Shown here piece by piece: positions 11,529-22,302 of a stretch of DNA of 64,000 nt; position 1 is the stretch's first letter, and each line of letters begins with the position of its first letter. This DNA comes from Pseudeuparius sepicola (taxonomy: Eukaryota > Arthropoda > Insecta > Coleoptera > Anthribidae), in assembly GCA_963920635.1 (NCBI GenBank), contig OY987302.1, positions 37,513,500 to 37,577,499 on the forward strand, written 5' to 3'. The notes under the pieces were generated by a model. It was given only the letters and a program-made list of their open reading frames with translations, had not been told where the DNA came from and made no database searches. The translations under genes were made by a program, and so were the position numbers.

Positions 11529-12410
11529 AAATTTGGCGCCCAACGTGCGTTACATAACAATAATAATTGTTAAATTTTCCTTTCGGATTGTTTTGGGTAT
11601 ATTGGTGGTTTGTATCTCGCAGTTTAATAATATGAGTAGTTCTTTTTTTTTCTATATCAATTTCAGTCTGAATTTTTGAATTTTTTTTTCAACAAAATTT
11701 CGCATTTCGCCCAGTTATTTACGTAGGTACTTTAGTGAATTTTTTTTAAAATTGTATTGTGAAAAATATATTTTGGTAGTAGGGTGTGTATAATAAAGGA
11801 ATTTATACCTGTGAACAGTAGTATAGGTATATTTTTTTAAAGTGGATTGTTTGTTACACCACGTTAAACTGTCGTATTTACTTGTTTGAATTTAGTGTAA
11901 TGGTTTTCAAATTTTTAAAACCTATTTTGGTCAAATATTGTATTTGATATTGGTGTCCTTTTTAACTTGTACAAGTTTCCGGGATTGTTTTTATTTCATA
12001 TAGGTAGGTAAGATAATAATGCTATTATAGTCCGCACTCCAGCGGCATTTTTTTCTTTAAGCGTGTTTTTTTTTGGGTACGCGCTAATTGAGTCTGCAGA
12101 AAGTGGTATATAGTCTAAAAAAAAAACACTCACTGCAAAAACGGCAGGTGGATATACGTATATTGCAGTAATTACCTTGTAAAGAATTTGTTTCTTTCAC
12201 AGGGGGAGCAAATAACATTTGTATTCTTTTTAAAGTTGCCTCAAATAGAACAGGATAAATTTGATTTTTTTTACGCTTACTTTAGGTGTGTAGGGGTACG
12301 TTTTTTTCGCTTTTCGCCTTTTCTTTTTAGGAGGGGGCGGGGTTTATATAAAGATCCTAACTCAGATACGATTATTTTTTTCTGCCATTAATTTTTTTTT
12401 GTCATTTAAT
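11529..12410 (+). promoter_or_regulatory. Primer binding site and leader of Gypsy element 1
   Basis: Directly after the 5' LTR, 'TGGCGCCCAACGTGCG' at 11534-11549 has the form of a tRNA primer binding site, a few bases from the LTR end as usual. The rest of the leader is T-rich, noncoding and about 860 bp long. The tRNA was not identified. Confidence 0.75.
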
Positions 12411-14195
12411 ATGGAAGTTAACAGACTTTTATCAGAGGAATTATCCTATGAATTATATATACGAGGGTTACCGACTACAGGGAAAACTGTAAATGATAAA
12501 CGGATTTTGCTGAGGGATGCGCTTAGATTTGAACGATTGGGACAGGCACAGCCACCGACTTTATCATCAATTGATCCGATTCGGGAGCTTTGTTTGTGTA
12601 GAGCTAAGCTGATTGCTTTGGAGAATGATATTTCGCGTTTGGATAATGCAAACGGCGATAACGAATTTCGAAGAATCAGAACACGCCTGCTTCATATTAG
12701 TTCGCGATTACTGCGCGTAAATGGGCAGGAACCGGTTGATCTATCTGTGCGACAGGATTTATCGGTAAAATGTGAACACCTTATGAGTGAGTTGGAGGTG
12801 ATATATGAGGAGACTCGAGCGCAGAGGAATGATCCGGTTTCTTGTGATCGCGCTGTAGGGCTTGATGATGGAACATCAGCCAGTCTGCCAGAGTCACGCG
12901 TAGGACCAATCGCGGATTTGATTTCTTTCGACGATGAGGATCATCAAGCGCCTATAACTTCTTCTCGCATAGAGACCGGTTCGGACCAGCGTTTTGCGGG
13001 AGCGAGACCCTCTAACCAGAGAGAACACACGCGTGTTCATTTTTCCGAACCCGAGGTGAGTGCGGCTTCCAGACAGCCGGAAAGCTCTCGGTCACGTGTT
13101 TCGCGGGTTCAGTCTGGTTCGGTCCTCGACGAAGCGCACAGAAGAAGGCTTGTTATTCCATCTAGCCAGAGTTTGGGAACGTTTAAGACTAATCCGGTTA
13201 CCGCGAGTGGTCAGCCTATTCCTGTAGATCCTCAGCGGTTGGTTTTCGCATCGTATAGTAGCGGGGGTGTTGTCAATCGTGAGCCACATGCGAACCCTTT
13301 CATGCCTCTACCTTCGACGGCAGATACCCACGTAACTTTTTCGAGTCCAAGATCGCATCGCGTTCTGCGGGTCGATGACGTTGCGCAGGATTTTTACGAG
13401 GATGACGATTATTATTCTCGACTACCTAACGTGGATTCTACCATACCTCGAGCGCAACAGCTGTCTCACTCGGATCCTTTTGTCAATTTCGGCGATCGCT
13501 TGGATAACTTCCAGTTTTCTCCTCTGCGGGGTCTGTCTCGTCCGTCTAATTCTTACCCGGGGTCAGAGCACTCGCCTAAGTCGTTGGATGTGGGGCGATG
13601 GAACTTGACGTTCGATGGACAGGGAAGCGTAAACGATTTCCTTGAGCGGTTGGAAGAGTTGCGACTGTCGCGAGGTGTATCTAAGCAGCAGTTACTGAGG
13701 TCGGCTCCAGAGTTGTTTACTCGAGATGCACTTCTGTGGTATCGTACTAATATTTTTAGTAGTTGGGATGAACTGGTTGCCCAGTTGCGTGACGCGTTTC
13801 AACCGTTTGACTACGAGTTCGGACTCTGGGATGAGATTCGGCGTAGGACACAAGGTGCTCAGGAGCGCGTAATGGGCTTCGTTACTGCTATGGAAAACCT
13901 TTTTAGGAAACTCCCTGACTTTCCATCGGAGTCTACTAGGTTGCAACTGATCCGCCGAAATCTTCTGCCTTATATTCAGAGTAGGCTAGCTACGCACAAT
14001 ATACCCTCCATTTCTGAGTTGATTAAACTGGGTAGAGCTGTTGAGGAAACCGAGGCGCGTGTTCAGCGATTCAATCCTCCTACAAATTATAGGCAGCTGT
14101 TGGAACCTTCGTTAGCGTATCACCGACCTTCTACACCATATGTCAGCGTTATACATGGTTCGAATGACCCCCCTCTCTCTCTTGGACCAACCTAA
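12411..14195 (+). CDS. gag: Gag polyprotein, Gypsy element 1
   Basis: Structural protein that forms the intracellular particle. I place the start at the first ATG (12411); the open frame begins 12 bp earlier at TTG. The N-terminal 400 residues are hydrophilic and low in complexity. A Gypsy-type gag domain follows at roughly residues 385-570, recognisable by 'WNLTFDGQGSVNDFLERLEE' and a downstream 'QLRDAF' helix. The frame closes at 14195 just after the C and CT runs 'gacccccctctctctcttgg'. The zinc knuckles expected next are in the +1 frame, so this copy probably has an indel in that run. Confidence 0.9.
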   Translation: MEVNRLLSEELSYELYIRGLPTTGKTVNDKRILLRDALRFERLGQAQPPTLSSIDPIRELCLCRAKLIALENDISRLDNANGDNEFRRIRTRLLHISSRLLRVNGQEPVDLSVRQDLSVKCEHLMSELEVIYEETRAQRNDPVSCDRAVGLDDGTSASLPESRVGPIADLISFDDEDHQAPITSSRIETGSDQRFAGARPSNQREHTRVHFSEPEVSAASRQPESSRSRVSRVQSGSVLDEAHRRRLVIPSSQSLGTFKTNPVTASGQPIPVDPQRLVFASYSSGGVVNREPHANPFMPLPSTADTHVTFSSPRSHRVLRVDDVAQDFYEDDDYYSRLPNVDSTIPRAQQLSHSDPFVNFGDRLDNFQFSPLRGLSRPSNSYPGSEHSPKSLDVGRWNLTFDGQGSVNDFLERLEELRLSRGVSKQQLLRSAPELFTRDALLWYRTNIFSSWDELVAQLRDAFQPFDYEFGLWDEIRRRTQGAQERVMGFVTAMENLFRKLPDFPSESTRLQLIRRNLLPYIQSRLATHNIPSISELIKLGRAVEETEARVQRFNPPTNYRQLLEPSLAYHRPSTPYVSVIHGSNDPPLSLGPT

Positions 14196-14373
14196 TATTG
14201 ATGTTGTCACTACCGAGCCAGTGTTCTGTTGGAACTGCAAGGAACCTGGACACCGTTTTCGAAAATGTTCAAAGCCTAGGCGTCGATTTTGCTATTTGTG
14301 CGGTAAAGATAATGTGACATCGAAGGAATGTCCATCTTGCTCAAAAAACGGGAATGCGGGAAGGCGAAATTAG
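14164..14373 (+). CDS. Gag zinc knuckles (shifted frame)
   Basis: Two CCHC-type motifs lie back to back: CWNCKEPGHRFRKC, a canonical CX2CX4HX4C, then CYLCGKDNVTSKECPSC, a degenerate second knuckle. They bind the genomic RNA in retroelement Gag. This frame is +1 relative to the main gag ORF and runs to TAG at 14371-14373, where a -1 frameshift signal would pass translation into pol. Confidence 0.8.
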   Translation: MTPLSLLDQPNIDVVTTEPVFCWNCKEPGHRFRKCSKPRRRFCYLCGKDNVTSKECPSCSKNGNAGRRN

Positions 14374-14392
14374 ATGGCCAGACGCCTTACCC
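14343..14392 (+). promoter_or_regulatory. Programmed -1 frameshift site, gag to pol
   Basis: A AAA AAC at 14343-14349 is a canonical X XXY YYZ slippery heptamer in the gag (zinc-knuckle) frame. Eight bases downstream a stem can form: GGGAAGGCG at 14358-14366 pairs with CGCCTT-A-CCC at 14383-14392, with one bulged A. The gag stop TAG (14371) lies in the loop. A -1 shift here enters the frame that encodes protease. Confidence 0.75.
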
Positions 14393-14645
14393 GATATCAA
14401 GAGCAGATGCTTTGGCCGAAGTAATTCGTCATCAGGCACAAGTCGATTATGTGTTGGCCCATTCTGAAAATGATTTGAGGCCTTATCTTGAGGTTAAGGT
14501 TTTTGGAAAGAATATGTTAGGTCTTTTAGATAGTGGATGCACCCAGACTTGCATAGGATCAAGGGGCTGGGATATCTTAAAGGGTTTCTTTGGAAATGAT
14601 TCTTTGGAAACGTCACTCTGTTATACCGCTAGTGGACAAGCGTGA
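14350..14645 (+). pseudogene. Gypsy protease, truncated
   Basis: Aspartic protease that would mature Gag-Pol. The frame entered by the -1 shift carries LLDSGCTQTCIG, the DSG active-site motif, near 14524-14560, and closes at 14645 after 'TASGQ'. The second half of the fold appears only as its last strand, HVLILGIDFW, in the next frame (about 14655-14685). About 30-50 residues that normally separate these motifs are missing, so a short deletion has removed the middle and shifted the frame. Confidence 0.7.
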
Positions 14646-17451
14646 GTTCCCGCATGTTTTAATCTTGGGAATTGATTTCTGGTTAAGGATGCGGCTGGTG
14701 CCGGATTTGTTTTGTAACGAGTGGAAATTCCGAAGCCTGAGAGATGACTACTTTCCCGAGGTTTGCGCTATACATTCAGTTGATACTCTTCAGCCCGTGC
14801 AGCGAGACACGCTTAAGAGTTTAATTGAAGATACTTTTTCTGCTCTGGGTGACGAGTTGGGGTGTGCCACGGACGTAGAACTTGTCATTAAAACTACCTC
14901 AGACCCTATAAAACAAAGATATTATCCTTTATCCCCGGCTCTTCAAAAGGCTGTGAACTCGGAGTTGGAGGTCATGCTGTCTCAGGGTATTGTTGAGCCC
15001 TCAGAATCTCCTTGGTCCTCTCCCATCGTTATGATTCCAAAGAAATCGGGAGGTTGGCGCTTTTGCGTGGACTATCGCGCTTTGAATAAAGTTACTGTCC
15101 CCGATGCATATCCAATCCCATATCTCAGCGCGACATTGGATAAATTACGAGATGCGAGATATCTAAGTACCCTCGACATAAAGTCAGCGTATTGGCAGAT
15201 TCCGATTTCCAGGGAATCTCGCCCATTAACGGCTTTTACGGTGCCTTCCAGGGGGCTTTTTCATTTTAAGCGTATGCCGTTTGGGTTGACCAATGCCCCG
15301 GCCGTTTGGCAACGCTTGATAGATAGGGTCGTTGGTGTTGACTTGGAACCGCACGTATTCGTGTATTTGGATGATGTCGTTATATGTACACCTACGTTTG
15401 AAAAACATATTGAGGTACTGCGTGCTGTTTTGGATAGGATAGCGAAGGCTGGTCTCACCCTTAACCGTGAGAAATGCAACTTTTGTAAGTCGGAATTGAA
15501 ATATCTGGGATATGTGGTTAACTCTGGGGGTCTTCTGGTCGATCCTGAGAAAGTGGAGGCAATTTTAAAGATTCCTACACCTACCTCTGTTTCGGAAATT
15601 CGTAGAATAGTGGGTCTCGCATCCTGGTATAGACGTTTTGTTCCGGATTTTTCCAGTATAATATCTCCGCTGACATCTCTGACGCGGAAGGGTGTTAAAT
15701 TCATTTGGGACGAAAAATGCGAGGCTGCTTTTCGGAAAGTTAAGGATTGTCTGGTACAGGCTCCTGTTCTCTCTTGTCCGGACTTTAATTCTCCGTTCAC
15801 CATTCAATGCGACGCATCAGATTTCGGACTTGGGGCGGTGTTATCACAACAGATCGATGGAGAAGAACGTGTTATCTCTTATTTGAGTAGATCTTTAACG
15901 AAAAGCGAGAGAAAATTCACAACAACCGAGAAAGAATGCTTAGCCGTTTTGTTTGCTATTGAAAAGTTACGACCGTATATTGAAGGCTCTAAATTCACAG
16001 TTATCACTGACCATTATAGTTTGAAGTGGTTAAATTCGATAAAGGATCCCGTGGGACGCATTGCGCGCTGGGCTCTCAGGTTACAACAATATAATTTTGA
16101 CATCGTTCATAGAAAGGGGCGCGACCACGTTGTGCCTGATACACTTTCTCGTAGTGTACCCGTGGTGGATCTCGTTGATATCGAAGAAGTAACAGAACCT
16201 GTTTCCGATAAGTGGTATCTTCAAATGATTAAGAAGGTTAAGAACAATCCATCTAAATATCCAATTTGGTGGGTTGAAGAAGAACGTCTATATAAACGTA
16301 TTAAACATCCTTATCCGGGGCTTGCCTATCCAGAGGACCTATGGGTTGTCGTACTTCCTCGTGAAAGGCGTGCCTCCTGTATAAAGTTTTACCACGATCC
16401 GCCTACGTGTGGTCACTTAGGAGTGTACAAGACCTTCAATCGCCTGTCCGCCAAATATTACTGGCCAAATATGCGGTCAGATGTGGCGAGGTATGTTAGG
16501 CGCTGCCAGGTCTGTTTGCGCAATAAGCCCTCTCAGCAGCCGCGTGCCGGACAATCGAGAAGTCTCCAGCCTACTACCACCCGTCCGTGGCAGCTGATTA
16601 GCGTCGATCTTGTAGGCCCACTACCTCGGTCTTCGCAAGGCTATCGCTTTATCTTGTCGGTTGTCGACTGTTTTTCAAAGTACGTATTATTCTTCCCATT
16701 GCGTACGGCGACCGCGCCAAGTATAGTTCGCTGGTTGGAGGATCACGTGATTTTAGTATACGGTGCGCCGGGAAGGATAATTGTGGATAATGGACCTCAA
16801 TTTCGAAGCAAGCTTTTTCAAGATACTATGTCTGACTATAATATCCAAATTCGTTTTACTGCTAACTATCACCCTCAAGCAAACCCCGTCGAGCGCGTAC
16901 ACCGAGTTTTGAAAACAATACTCTCGAGTTATGTTGCTGAGGACCATAGAAAATGGGATCGTTATCTGGCGAAAGTAGGTTGCGCGATCCGATCCTCTAG
17001 GCATGAAGTCACTGCATTAACACCAAATTTCATCAATTTCGGTCGCGAGGTATCATTCTCCGAGCCAGCTAAAGCCATACCCGAAAATCTCATTGACCTC
17101 ACTGAACCTTTAGATTTTCAAGCACGTACTCAGGTTCTACATAAGGTTTTCGAGGATGTTCAAAAGCGGTTACAGAAGGCTCATAAGATTGGTAGCAAAA
17201 CTTACAATCTACGTAAGCGTCCGGATCGATTCCAAGTACATCAGCAGGTGTGGAAGCGCGATTACCATCTATCAGACGCATCCAAAAATTTCACGTCCAA
17301 GCTTGCCAATAAGTTCTCTGGTCCATACCGAATTACTAAAGTAGTGTCCCCTTGGACATACGAGCTCGTCGACCTTGCTGGTAAAAATGTAGGGACTTGG
17401 AATATTAAGGATTTGAAATCGCATCCTCCAGATGACCATGTCGCTCCATAG
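14646..17451 (+). CDS. pol: Gypsy Pol: reverse transcriptase, RNase H, integrase
   Basis: One long frame, open from 14590. Reverse transcriptase shows WRFCVDYRALN (about 15055), FGLTNAP (15280) and the catalytic YLDDVV (about 15364). RNase H has the first Asp in QCDASDFGLGAV, TTEKECLAV and TDHYSLKWL. Integrase has an HHCC zinc finger (GHLG ... CQVC), then the catalytic core with Asp in SVDLVGPLP, Asp in IVDNGPQF and Glu in NPVERVHR. The basic C-terminal part contains KFSGPYRI, a chromodomain-like or GPY/F module. The frame has no internal stops. Minus-strand ORFs over this region are shadows. Confidence 0.93.
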
Positions 17452-17561
17452 TTTAGATTTCATTTTCATTCGCGAACGTTCTGATGGACATATGTTTGTT
17501 TTAGTTATTGTGGATAAGTACATATAATGTGTAGCAAGATAAAAGTTTCATTGAAACTTTT

Positions 17562-17581
17562 TTTTTGGGAAAGGGGGGTGT
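17562..17581 (+). promoter_or_regulatory. Polypurine tract of Gypsy element 1
   Basis: 'gggaaaggggggtgt' lies immediately before the 3' LTR start TGTTAC at 17582, where plus-strand priming occurs in LTR elements. Confidence 0.8.
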
Positions 17582-19523
17582 TGTTACGGTTCAAAAAGTT
17601 TCAAGCGGATAAAGGGAAAGAAAAAAAGAAATTACCTTTTTTTTACAATAGAACACTTACATTTCTTCTTCAAATGCCTTTATTTATTTTGCTATAACTT
17701 TGTTGCATTTAATTTGGTAATGCTTTAAATTCATGTTGGCTTTCCTATTGTCCGCTAATGTTTTCATAAAATTGGTTTCGCCTCCTAAAGTAGAGTAAAA
17801 TAATTTTCTTTTATGACTAATTAAATTAATTGTTAACTTACCTGGAAATCCTTGCATTATACTTCTATCCGTTTCGCACTGCTTAGCGCGACCACTGTGT
17901 AGGCGCATGTTTACCTTTTTCTGCGGGCTCGGGGACAATTTGCGATCGGCTTTACGAATTTCGCTTTCTTTATTGAAATAAATTTAGTGGCTGACCATTG
18001 TTTTGCAGCTATCATAGATAGATATAGGTAGTAGTTTCGCCTCACACGCCCTACCTAAAACAAATAAAATAACCGACTGATTAGTTTGATGGGTAGACAA
18101 CAAACACATAAAATATTTAATAATTACAAGTGTTGCACTCACCTTAGCGTCCTTCTATGATATTATTTCATGGCCCCGCATCATTGTTGCAGTTATTGTT
18201 GCAACTATCTGTTATATTTCTTCCAATTTCCACATATTTCGGAGAACCGACTTGCCAAACACGTCAATTGTCGCAAACGTCAAGTTCCCGATTTGATCGA
18301 GCAGTGTGTCATTAATTCGGTTTCTGCTAAAAGTCCCTAAGTCATGGATTTTGGCGCCTTCACGGAGAGGCTCGCCTTGGGGGGAAGTGCTTCCTTGTTT
18401 TTTTTTTTGTGATGGTCGGTTGAGGTGAGAGTGGTCGAAGAGGACACGTTTTCTACACCGGGCAGTTTGCCAATTTTTCTAGAATTCATTCAGCAATACC
18501 GCAAGATTACTAGTCGCCAAATAGTTTAGTTTTGGGCTAGTCACGTATTTTACGTAATTTTCTTGAGGAATATTGTGACCCACCTTATTTTCACATGGAT
18601 TCGTCTTGACCATCACCACACCCTTCTCCACACCACGAGGCCACCTCCAACTTGGCCTTTTTCTCCATACCCCGGACGTCTTTCCCGGACGACAGAGTTA
18701 GATTGTCTCCCCATTGCACAATCAGTCTTCAACAAACCTACATACCATACTCAGGGCGAAGTCGACCGTTCTGGGCAGCTACCCGCCACTTTATGTAATC
18801 ACAAGAAAAACCCGCAACCAGACTGGGTGGATAATCGACTTACCGGCAAGTCCTCTCCAGTTTATTACTATTATTATTTTAACTGAACATAGTGGCCAAG
18901 CGCGAGATAACTGCACAAAATAGTCAATTTATCAATTATTCTGCACTCTTAATTAGCCATTATAAAAGTTATCTGCTATATTTTGCCAAGTTACGTACCT
19001 TTTTATCATATTTATGCGTGTGCACCAGGTATAATATTATACACGGGGATTCCTTTGTTATTTTTTTTTCTTTAAGCCTGCCTGTTAATAATTATTATGC
19101 AATTGTTTGTAGCTTACCTAATTAATTATCTGTGATATTTGGTTGCTTTATCGAGATATCTATTTTATGGTGTGCTGTATTTTAATATTAGTAGCTTGGC
19201 CGATGTTCTCTAGGTTTACAAACTGCGAATATACCCTATAGTTGATAATTTACATATTTTGTTGTTATTGGCAAACAATATTTATTTCCCGTTTTATAAC
19301 CCCAGTCACCTGGGTTATACCTCTTTGTACTGTGTTGGGCACTACCAAAAGAAAAACGGGTGGCGCACTCAATTTCAAAGTATACCTTTCTCGATAAGGT
19401 ATTTTACCTATAGGAGCTAGTCGGTGCATAACAAAGAGGTACCTAATTACTTTGTCAATCCTACAAGATACCGATAAATTTGATCATTCTTTTTTTTTAC
19501 TCGAACCCAGATATTAGGTAACA
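17582..19523 (+). repeat. 3' LTR of Gypsy element 1
   Basis: Nearly identical to 9582-11528, with the same TGTTAC...GTAACA ends. It is followed by the ATGT target duplication at 19524. Differences from the 5' LTR include single substitutions (for example near 17987, 18170, 18556 and 18885) and shortened T runs. Confidence 0.93.
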
Positions 19524-19611
19524 ATGTGTTCCACACACTTCAAAATAATAGAGTTCTAGCATAAAACTGCAGGTAAGAAGCTGTGTTAGAAGAAAATAAG
19601 TGTAAACTTAC

Positions 19612-19622
19612 CTATTGCTCAT
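19612..19622 (-). pseudogene. piggyBac transposase, exon 1
   Basis: On the minus strand, ATG AGC AAT AG at 19622-19612 is followed at once by GTAAGT, a consensus splice donor. Joining it to the acceptor at 9457-9458 keeps the frame into the exon 2 sequence, and the join completes an Arg codon. The intron contains the whole Gypsy element. The 19623-19838 segment is the 5' untranslated and terminal part of the transposon. Confidence 0.75.
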
Positions 19623-19838
19623 TTTGGGTATAACGGCTCTGCACTTTTAATTTCCAAGCTACAGTAAACAAAAACTAAGACAGGAGTTCACTTTATAAGC
19701 ACAATACAATTTCTCTTACACACCAAACAACTGTAAATTGCACGCAGTACTTGAATCCTGCTTTATAGGTGATGGCAACATAACCTAAATTGGCAGCTAA
19801 GTTTTTGTATGATATATCATACGATGGGCATTAATGGG

Positions 19839-19842
19839 TTAA
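19839..19842. repeat. TTAA target duplication, right side of piggyBac
   Basis: TTAA lies between the transposon end ATTAATGGG and resumed satellite sequence. Confidence 0.9.
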
Positions 19843-19915
19843 GGCAAAAAGGAAAATAGACCAGAAAATCACTATTTTCGGTTGCATGACTTTCCTTTTT
19901 TGCTACATAATGGGT
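19843..19915 (+). repeat. 147-bp satellite, resumed
   Basis: 'ggcaaaaaggaaaatagacc' followed by 'gttgcatgactttcc' continues exactly where the array was cut at 7770, which shows the piggyBac insertion split one satellite monomer. Confidence 0.9.
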
Positions 19916-20039
19916 AAGTTTATTGGGAAAAGTTACTGTATTCAAAGTAAGAAACATATTTTTTCTACTTTGAGTCTTACTTATGGAGCGAATTGTTAAG
20001 TTAATTTTTCAGAAATACCTCGAAAAAATACGAAAAAAT

Positions 20040-20740
20040 CAAATTTGCTTCGAAAAATAAAATTATCACCTACCTCATTTAAATGTTACAGATGAATAAA
20101 ATTTTACGTTCAAAACTAAGAAAAAAATGCCTACCTAATAGGCATTGAGTGAAATATCAGTGCTTTTTTGTCGAGCTCAATCCGTTCCATTTCGAAAGCG
20201 AACAATTTTTGGAACATTGTTCAGAGAGAATTTTTTGTCACTTTAAATGGTACAATTATTCTGTGAAATTTGAAAGCGGTAGTTGAAAATTTTATTTTCG
20301 AACTTTGGAGTCAACAGGTGTTTTGGGACACATTTTGCCAATTTCAACGCAAACGGTTGATTTTATCGTAATGGAACAAGAGTACACTTTTGTTGCAAAA
20401 TGAAAAGATGCATTAAAATAATGAACCTGCAAGACCAAAAACATAACCTCAAAAAAGTTATGAGTGTAAAACCCATTTCGCTACCCCGCCCCTCCGCCTG
20501 TGGGCGATAGGAATAAATCGTTTTTACACGAAACTGTTGCACTAATGAACTGCACAAAGTTTCATTTAAATTGCATAACTTCTGTAGTAGTTTTTGCGAA
20601 AAATGTGTTTTTCAAACTGTACCTTTATCACCCTGTAACTTTTTTATTATGCATTTTTAGACCCATGTTTATAGGAAACTATTTGTTCAAAATGACATTT
20701 TCTACCTGTCATATTACTTTGGCACCATAATTTAGAAACA
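20040..20740. repeat. Partial copy of palindromic repeat family B
   Basis: Much of 20160-20480 matches, with divergence, both arms of the palindrome at 48719-49807: 'gtcaacaggtgttttgg', 'gcaaacggttgatttt' and 'aaaagatgca' occur in the same order. The copy is one-armed and old. The ORF at 20500-20730 has no recognisable motif. Confidence 0.65.
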
Positions 20741-21010
20741 CCCTGTTTATTATTTGTTTTGAAAATTTTAGATATTTGTTCTGATGCTCCATGTATATAT
20801 GGCATTGAGAAATATTTTTTAGGTAGGTTAGTATTTTTGTTTTTTTTGTGATTTATTACAAAGATAGTGTAGGTATACGTTTTTTAATTAAAGGGTTGTA
20901 AACATTTTTGGGGTTATTATTATTGTTAATGTATTTTTTATTGTTTAAGGTTGTTAGGTTTATATATAGGGTTCGAGAGACAAACTACATGATCAACAAG
21001 GTTGTTTACT
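20741..21010 (+). repeat. Dispersed repeat family R
   Basis: The stretch from 'ttgaaaattttagatatttg' to 'acaaactacatgatcaacaa' recurs inverted in 42115-42171, 43405-43545 and 44608-44657, where it is broken by two MITEs. Family and function are unknown. Confidence 0.65.
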
Positions 21011-21829
21011 ACGTTTTCTTTGTAAGTATTTGGTATATTTGGTTAAAATTTAGGTACAAGTTTGTGACGATACCAGAGAACAAACGGTACCCCCCATTTT
21101 CAAAGGTTTCGAAGTTTACATCTCCTACTTGCATTTCTTAATATTTTCACTTGTTTTTTTTTGTGGCTTAGATAAAATTATGAAGAATCGTCGTTGTGTA
21201 ATCACGAACTGTGCAGGACTAATGCGACACTGAAAAAAAATGCCAAACATACCCGAAATTCGACTATATTCGGTTACGAATTTCGAGTATTTCCGCCGCT
21301 CAAAAATAATTCGAAAGACACAACGACGATTGAGTCATTCGATAACATTATTTTAAATTTTAAGTCTACTTTCAAGTCGATACGTTTGTTCGTTTGGCTA
21401 TGATTTGGAAACTACGAACCCATTGCCCGGCATCCTAAAGCCATTATCCAGCACAAGACGAGCTGAACTGCACTGGTGTGTTTAAGTTACTTACACTACG
21501 TTGCGATGAAAATCTCCTGTTCAGTACAACGCAACTTTCACCCGTTAGTAGATAGGCCCAAAATGCGATTAAAAATTTACGTTTAAATCAGAAATAACTG
21601 AGTTTTAAATATAGATACCTAATATAAAAACAAATTTACTTTATTTACGCTGGTGCCTAAAATAATGAAGACATTGTATTCAGGCTATTTACGAAAATTT
21701 ATATATCTTCAGCTGTTGTTGCAACTGAATGAGTTTCATTCTCTATAATGAAAGAAGTCCTATCCGCATAAAATTCAGAAAAGTATTTTTTTTGTATATT
21801 AACATATAAACAGGAAATATTAGAGGCTG
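21011..21829. other. Intergenic stretch, no gene seen
   Basis: AT-rich. The ORFs at 20908-21141 and 21194-21403 lack recognisable domains. No RNA gene is seen. Confidence 0.35.
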
Positions 21830-22302
21830 TCCCAGTTAAGACGTACAAGCTATTATCTCGGTCATTTTTAAGGTAAATAATAATTGATGGTTCAAAAACT
21901 AAACTTGTGTAGTTTCTTCCGAGGAATCGAATCCTGCCAAGAACGAAACAATAATTCGATCAATAATTATTAAATTTCAAACAAAAAAGTTATCCCCAAT
22001 TAACAGTTTTTTTTATTAGGGTGATAAAAAATCTGCAGCGCACACTTGACGTATTTTGTTCTACGCAAGAAGTCCCGGGTTATTTTCTTAGTGATTTTTC
22101 AGATAAACTGAAACTTGTGTAGTTTTTTCCAAGGAATCGAATGGCGAACGAAACAATTGAATTTCAAACAAAAAAGTAATCGCCAAATACTTAACTGTTT
22201 CTTTTTTCATTACGATGGCGATTTTGTTGCATTCTTTCATATTAGACTAGTAACAACAAAATTGTCTTGTAAAGATAATCGCTCGTAACGTCTTAACTGG
22301 GA
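21830..22302. mobile_element. MITE with TCCCAGTTAAGACGT ends
   Basis: TCCCAGTTAAGACGT at 21830-21844 is mirrored at 22288-22302, and similarity continues inwards (acaagctattatc / gataatcgctcg). Inside, a stretch of about 80 bp containing 'gaatcgaat' and 'caaacaaaaaagt' occurs twice in direct order, near 21900 and 22110. Adjacent 'caggaa' / 'ttcctg' bases may be part of the ends. Confidence 0.6.

Larger units (their letters stand above)
9582..19523 (+). mobile_element. Gypsy (Ty3-type) LTR retrotransposon, nearly intact
   Basis: Order: LTR, primer binding site, long leader, gag, two zinc knuckles, protease, reverse transcriptase, RNase H, integrase, polypurine tract, LTR. Integrase lies after RNase H, which is the Gypsy order rather than Copia. 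There is no env. The element sits in intron 1 of the piggyBac transposase gene, in the opposite orientation to it. A frame change inside gag and an apparent deletion in protease suggest that this copy is defective despite its recent insertion. Confidence 0.93.
7775..19838 (-). mobile_element. piggyBac element, split by a Gypsy retrotransposon
   Basis: The termini are inverted (CCCATTAATACCC at 7775 and GGGCATTAATGGG ending at 19838) and flanked by TTAA on both sides, the diagnostic piggyBac target site. Removing the Gypsy insertion (9582-19523 plus its 4-bp duplication) leaves about 2.1 kb, close to the usual piggyBac length. The transposase gene lies on the minus strand with its first exon at 19612-19622 and the rest at 7833-9456. 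The host sequence is the 147-bp satellite. Confidence 0.92.

Noticed and set aside
15226..17523. Minus-strand ORFs up to 180 codons across Gypsy pol
   Set aside because: They are antisense shadows of a strongly supported polymerase/integrase frame and show no motif.
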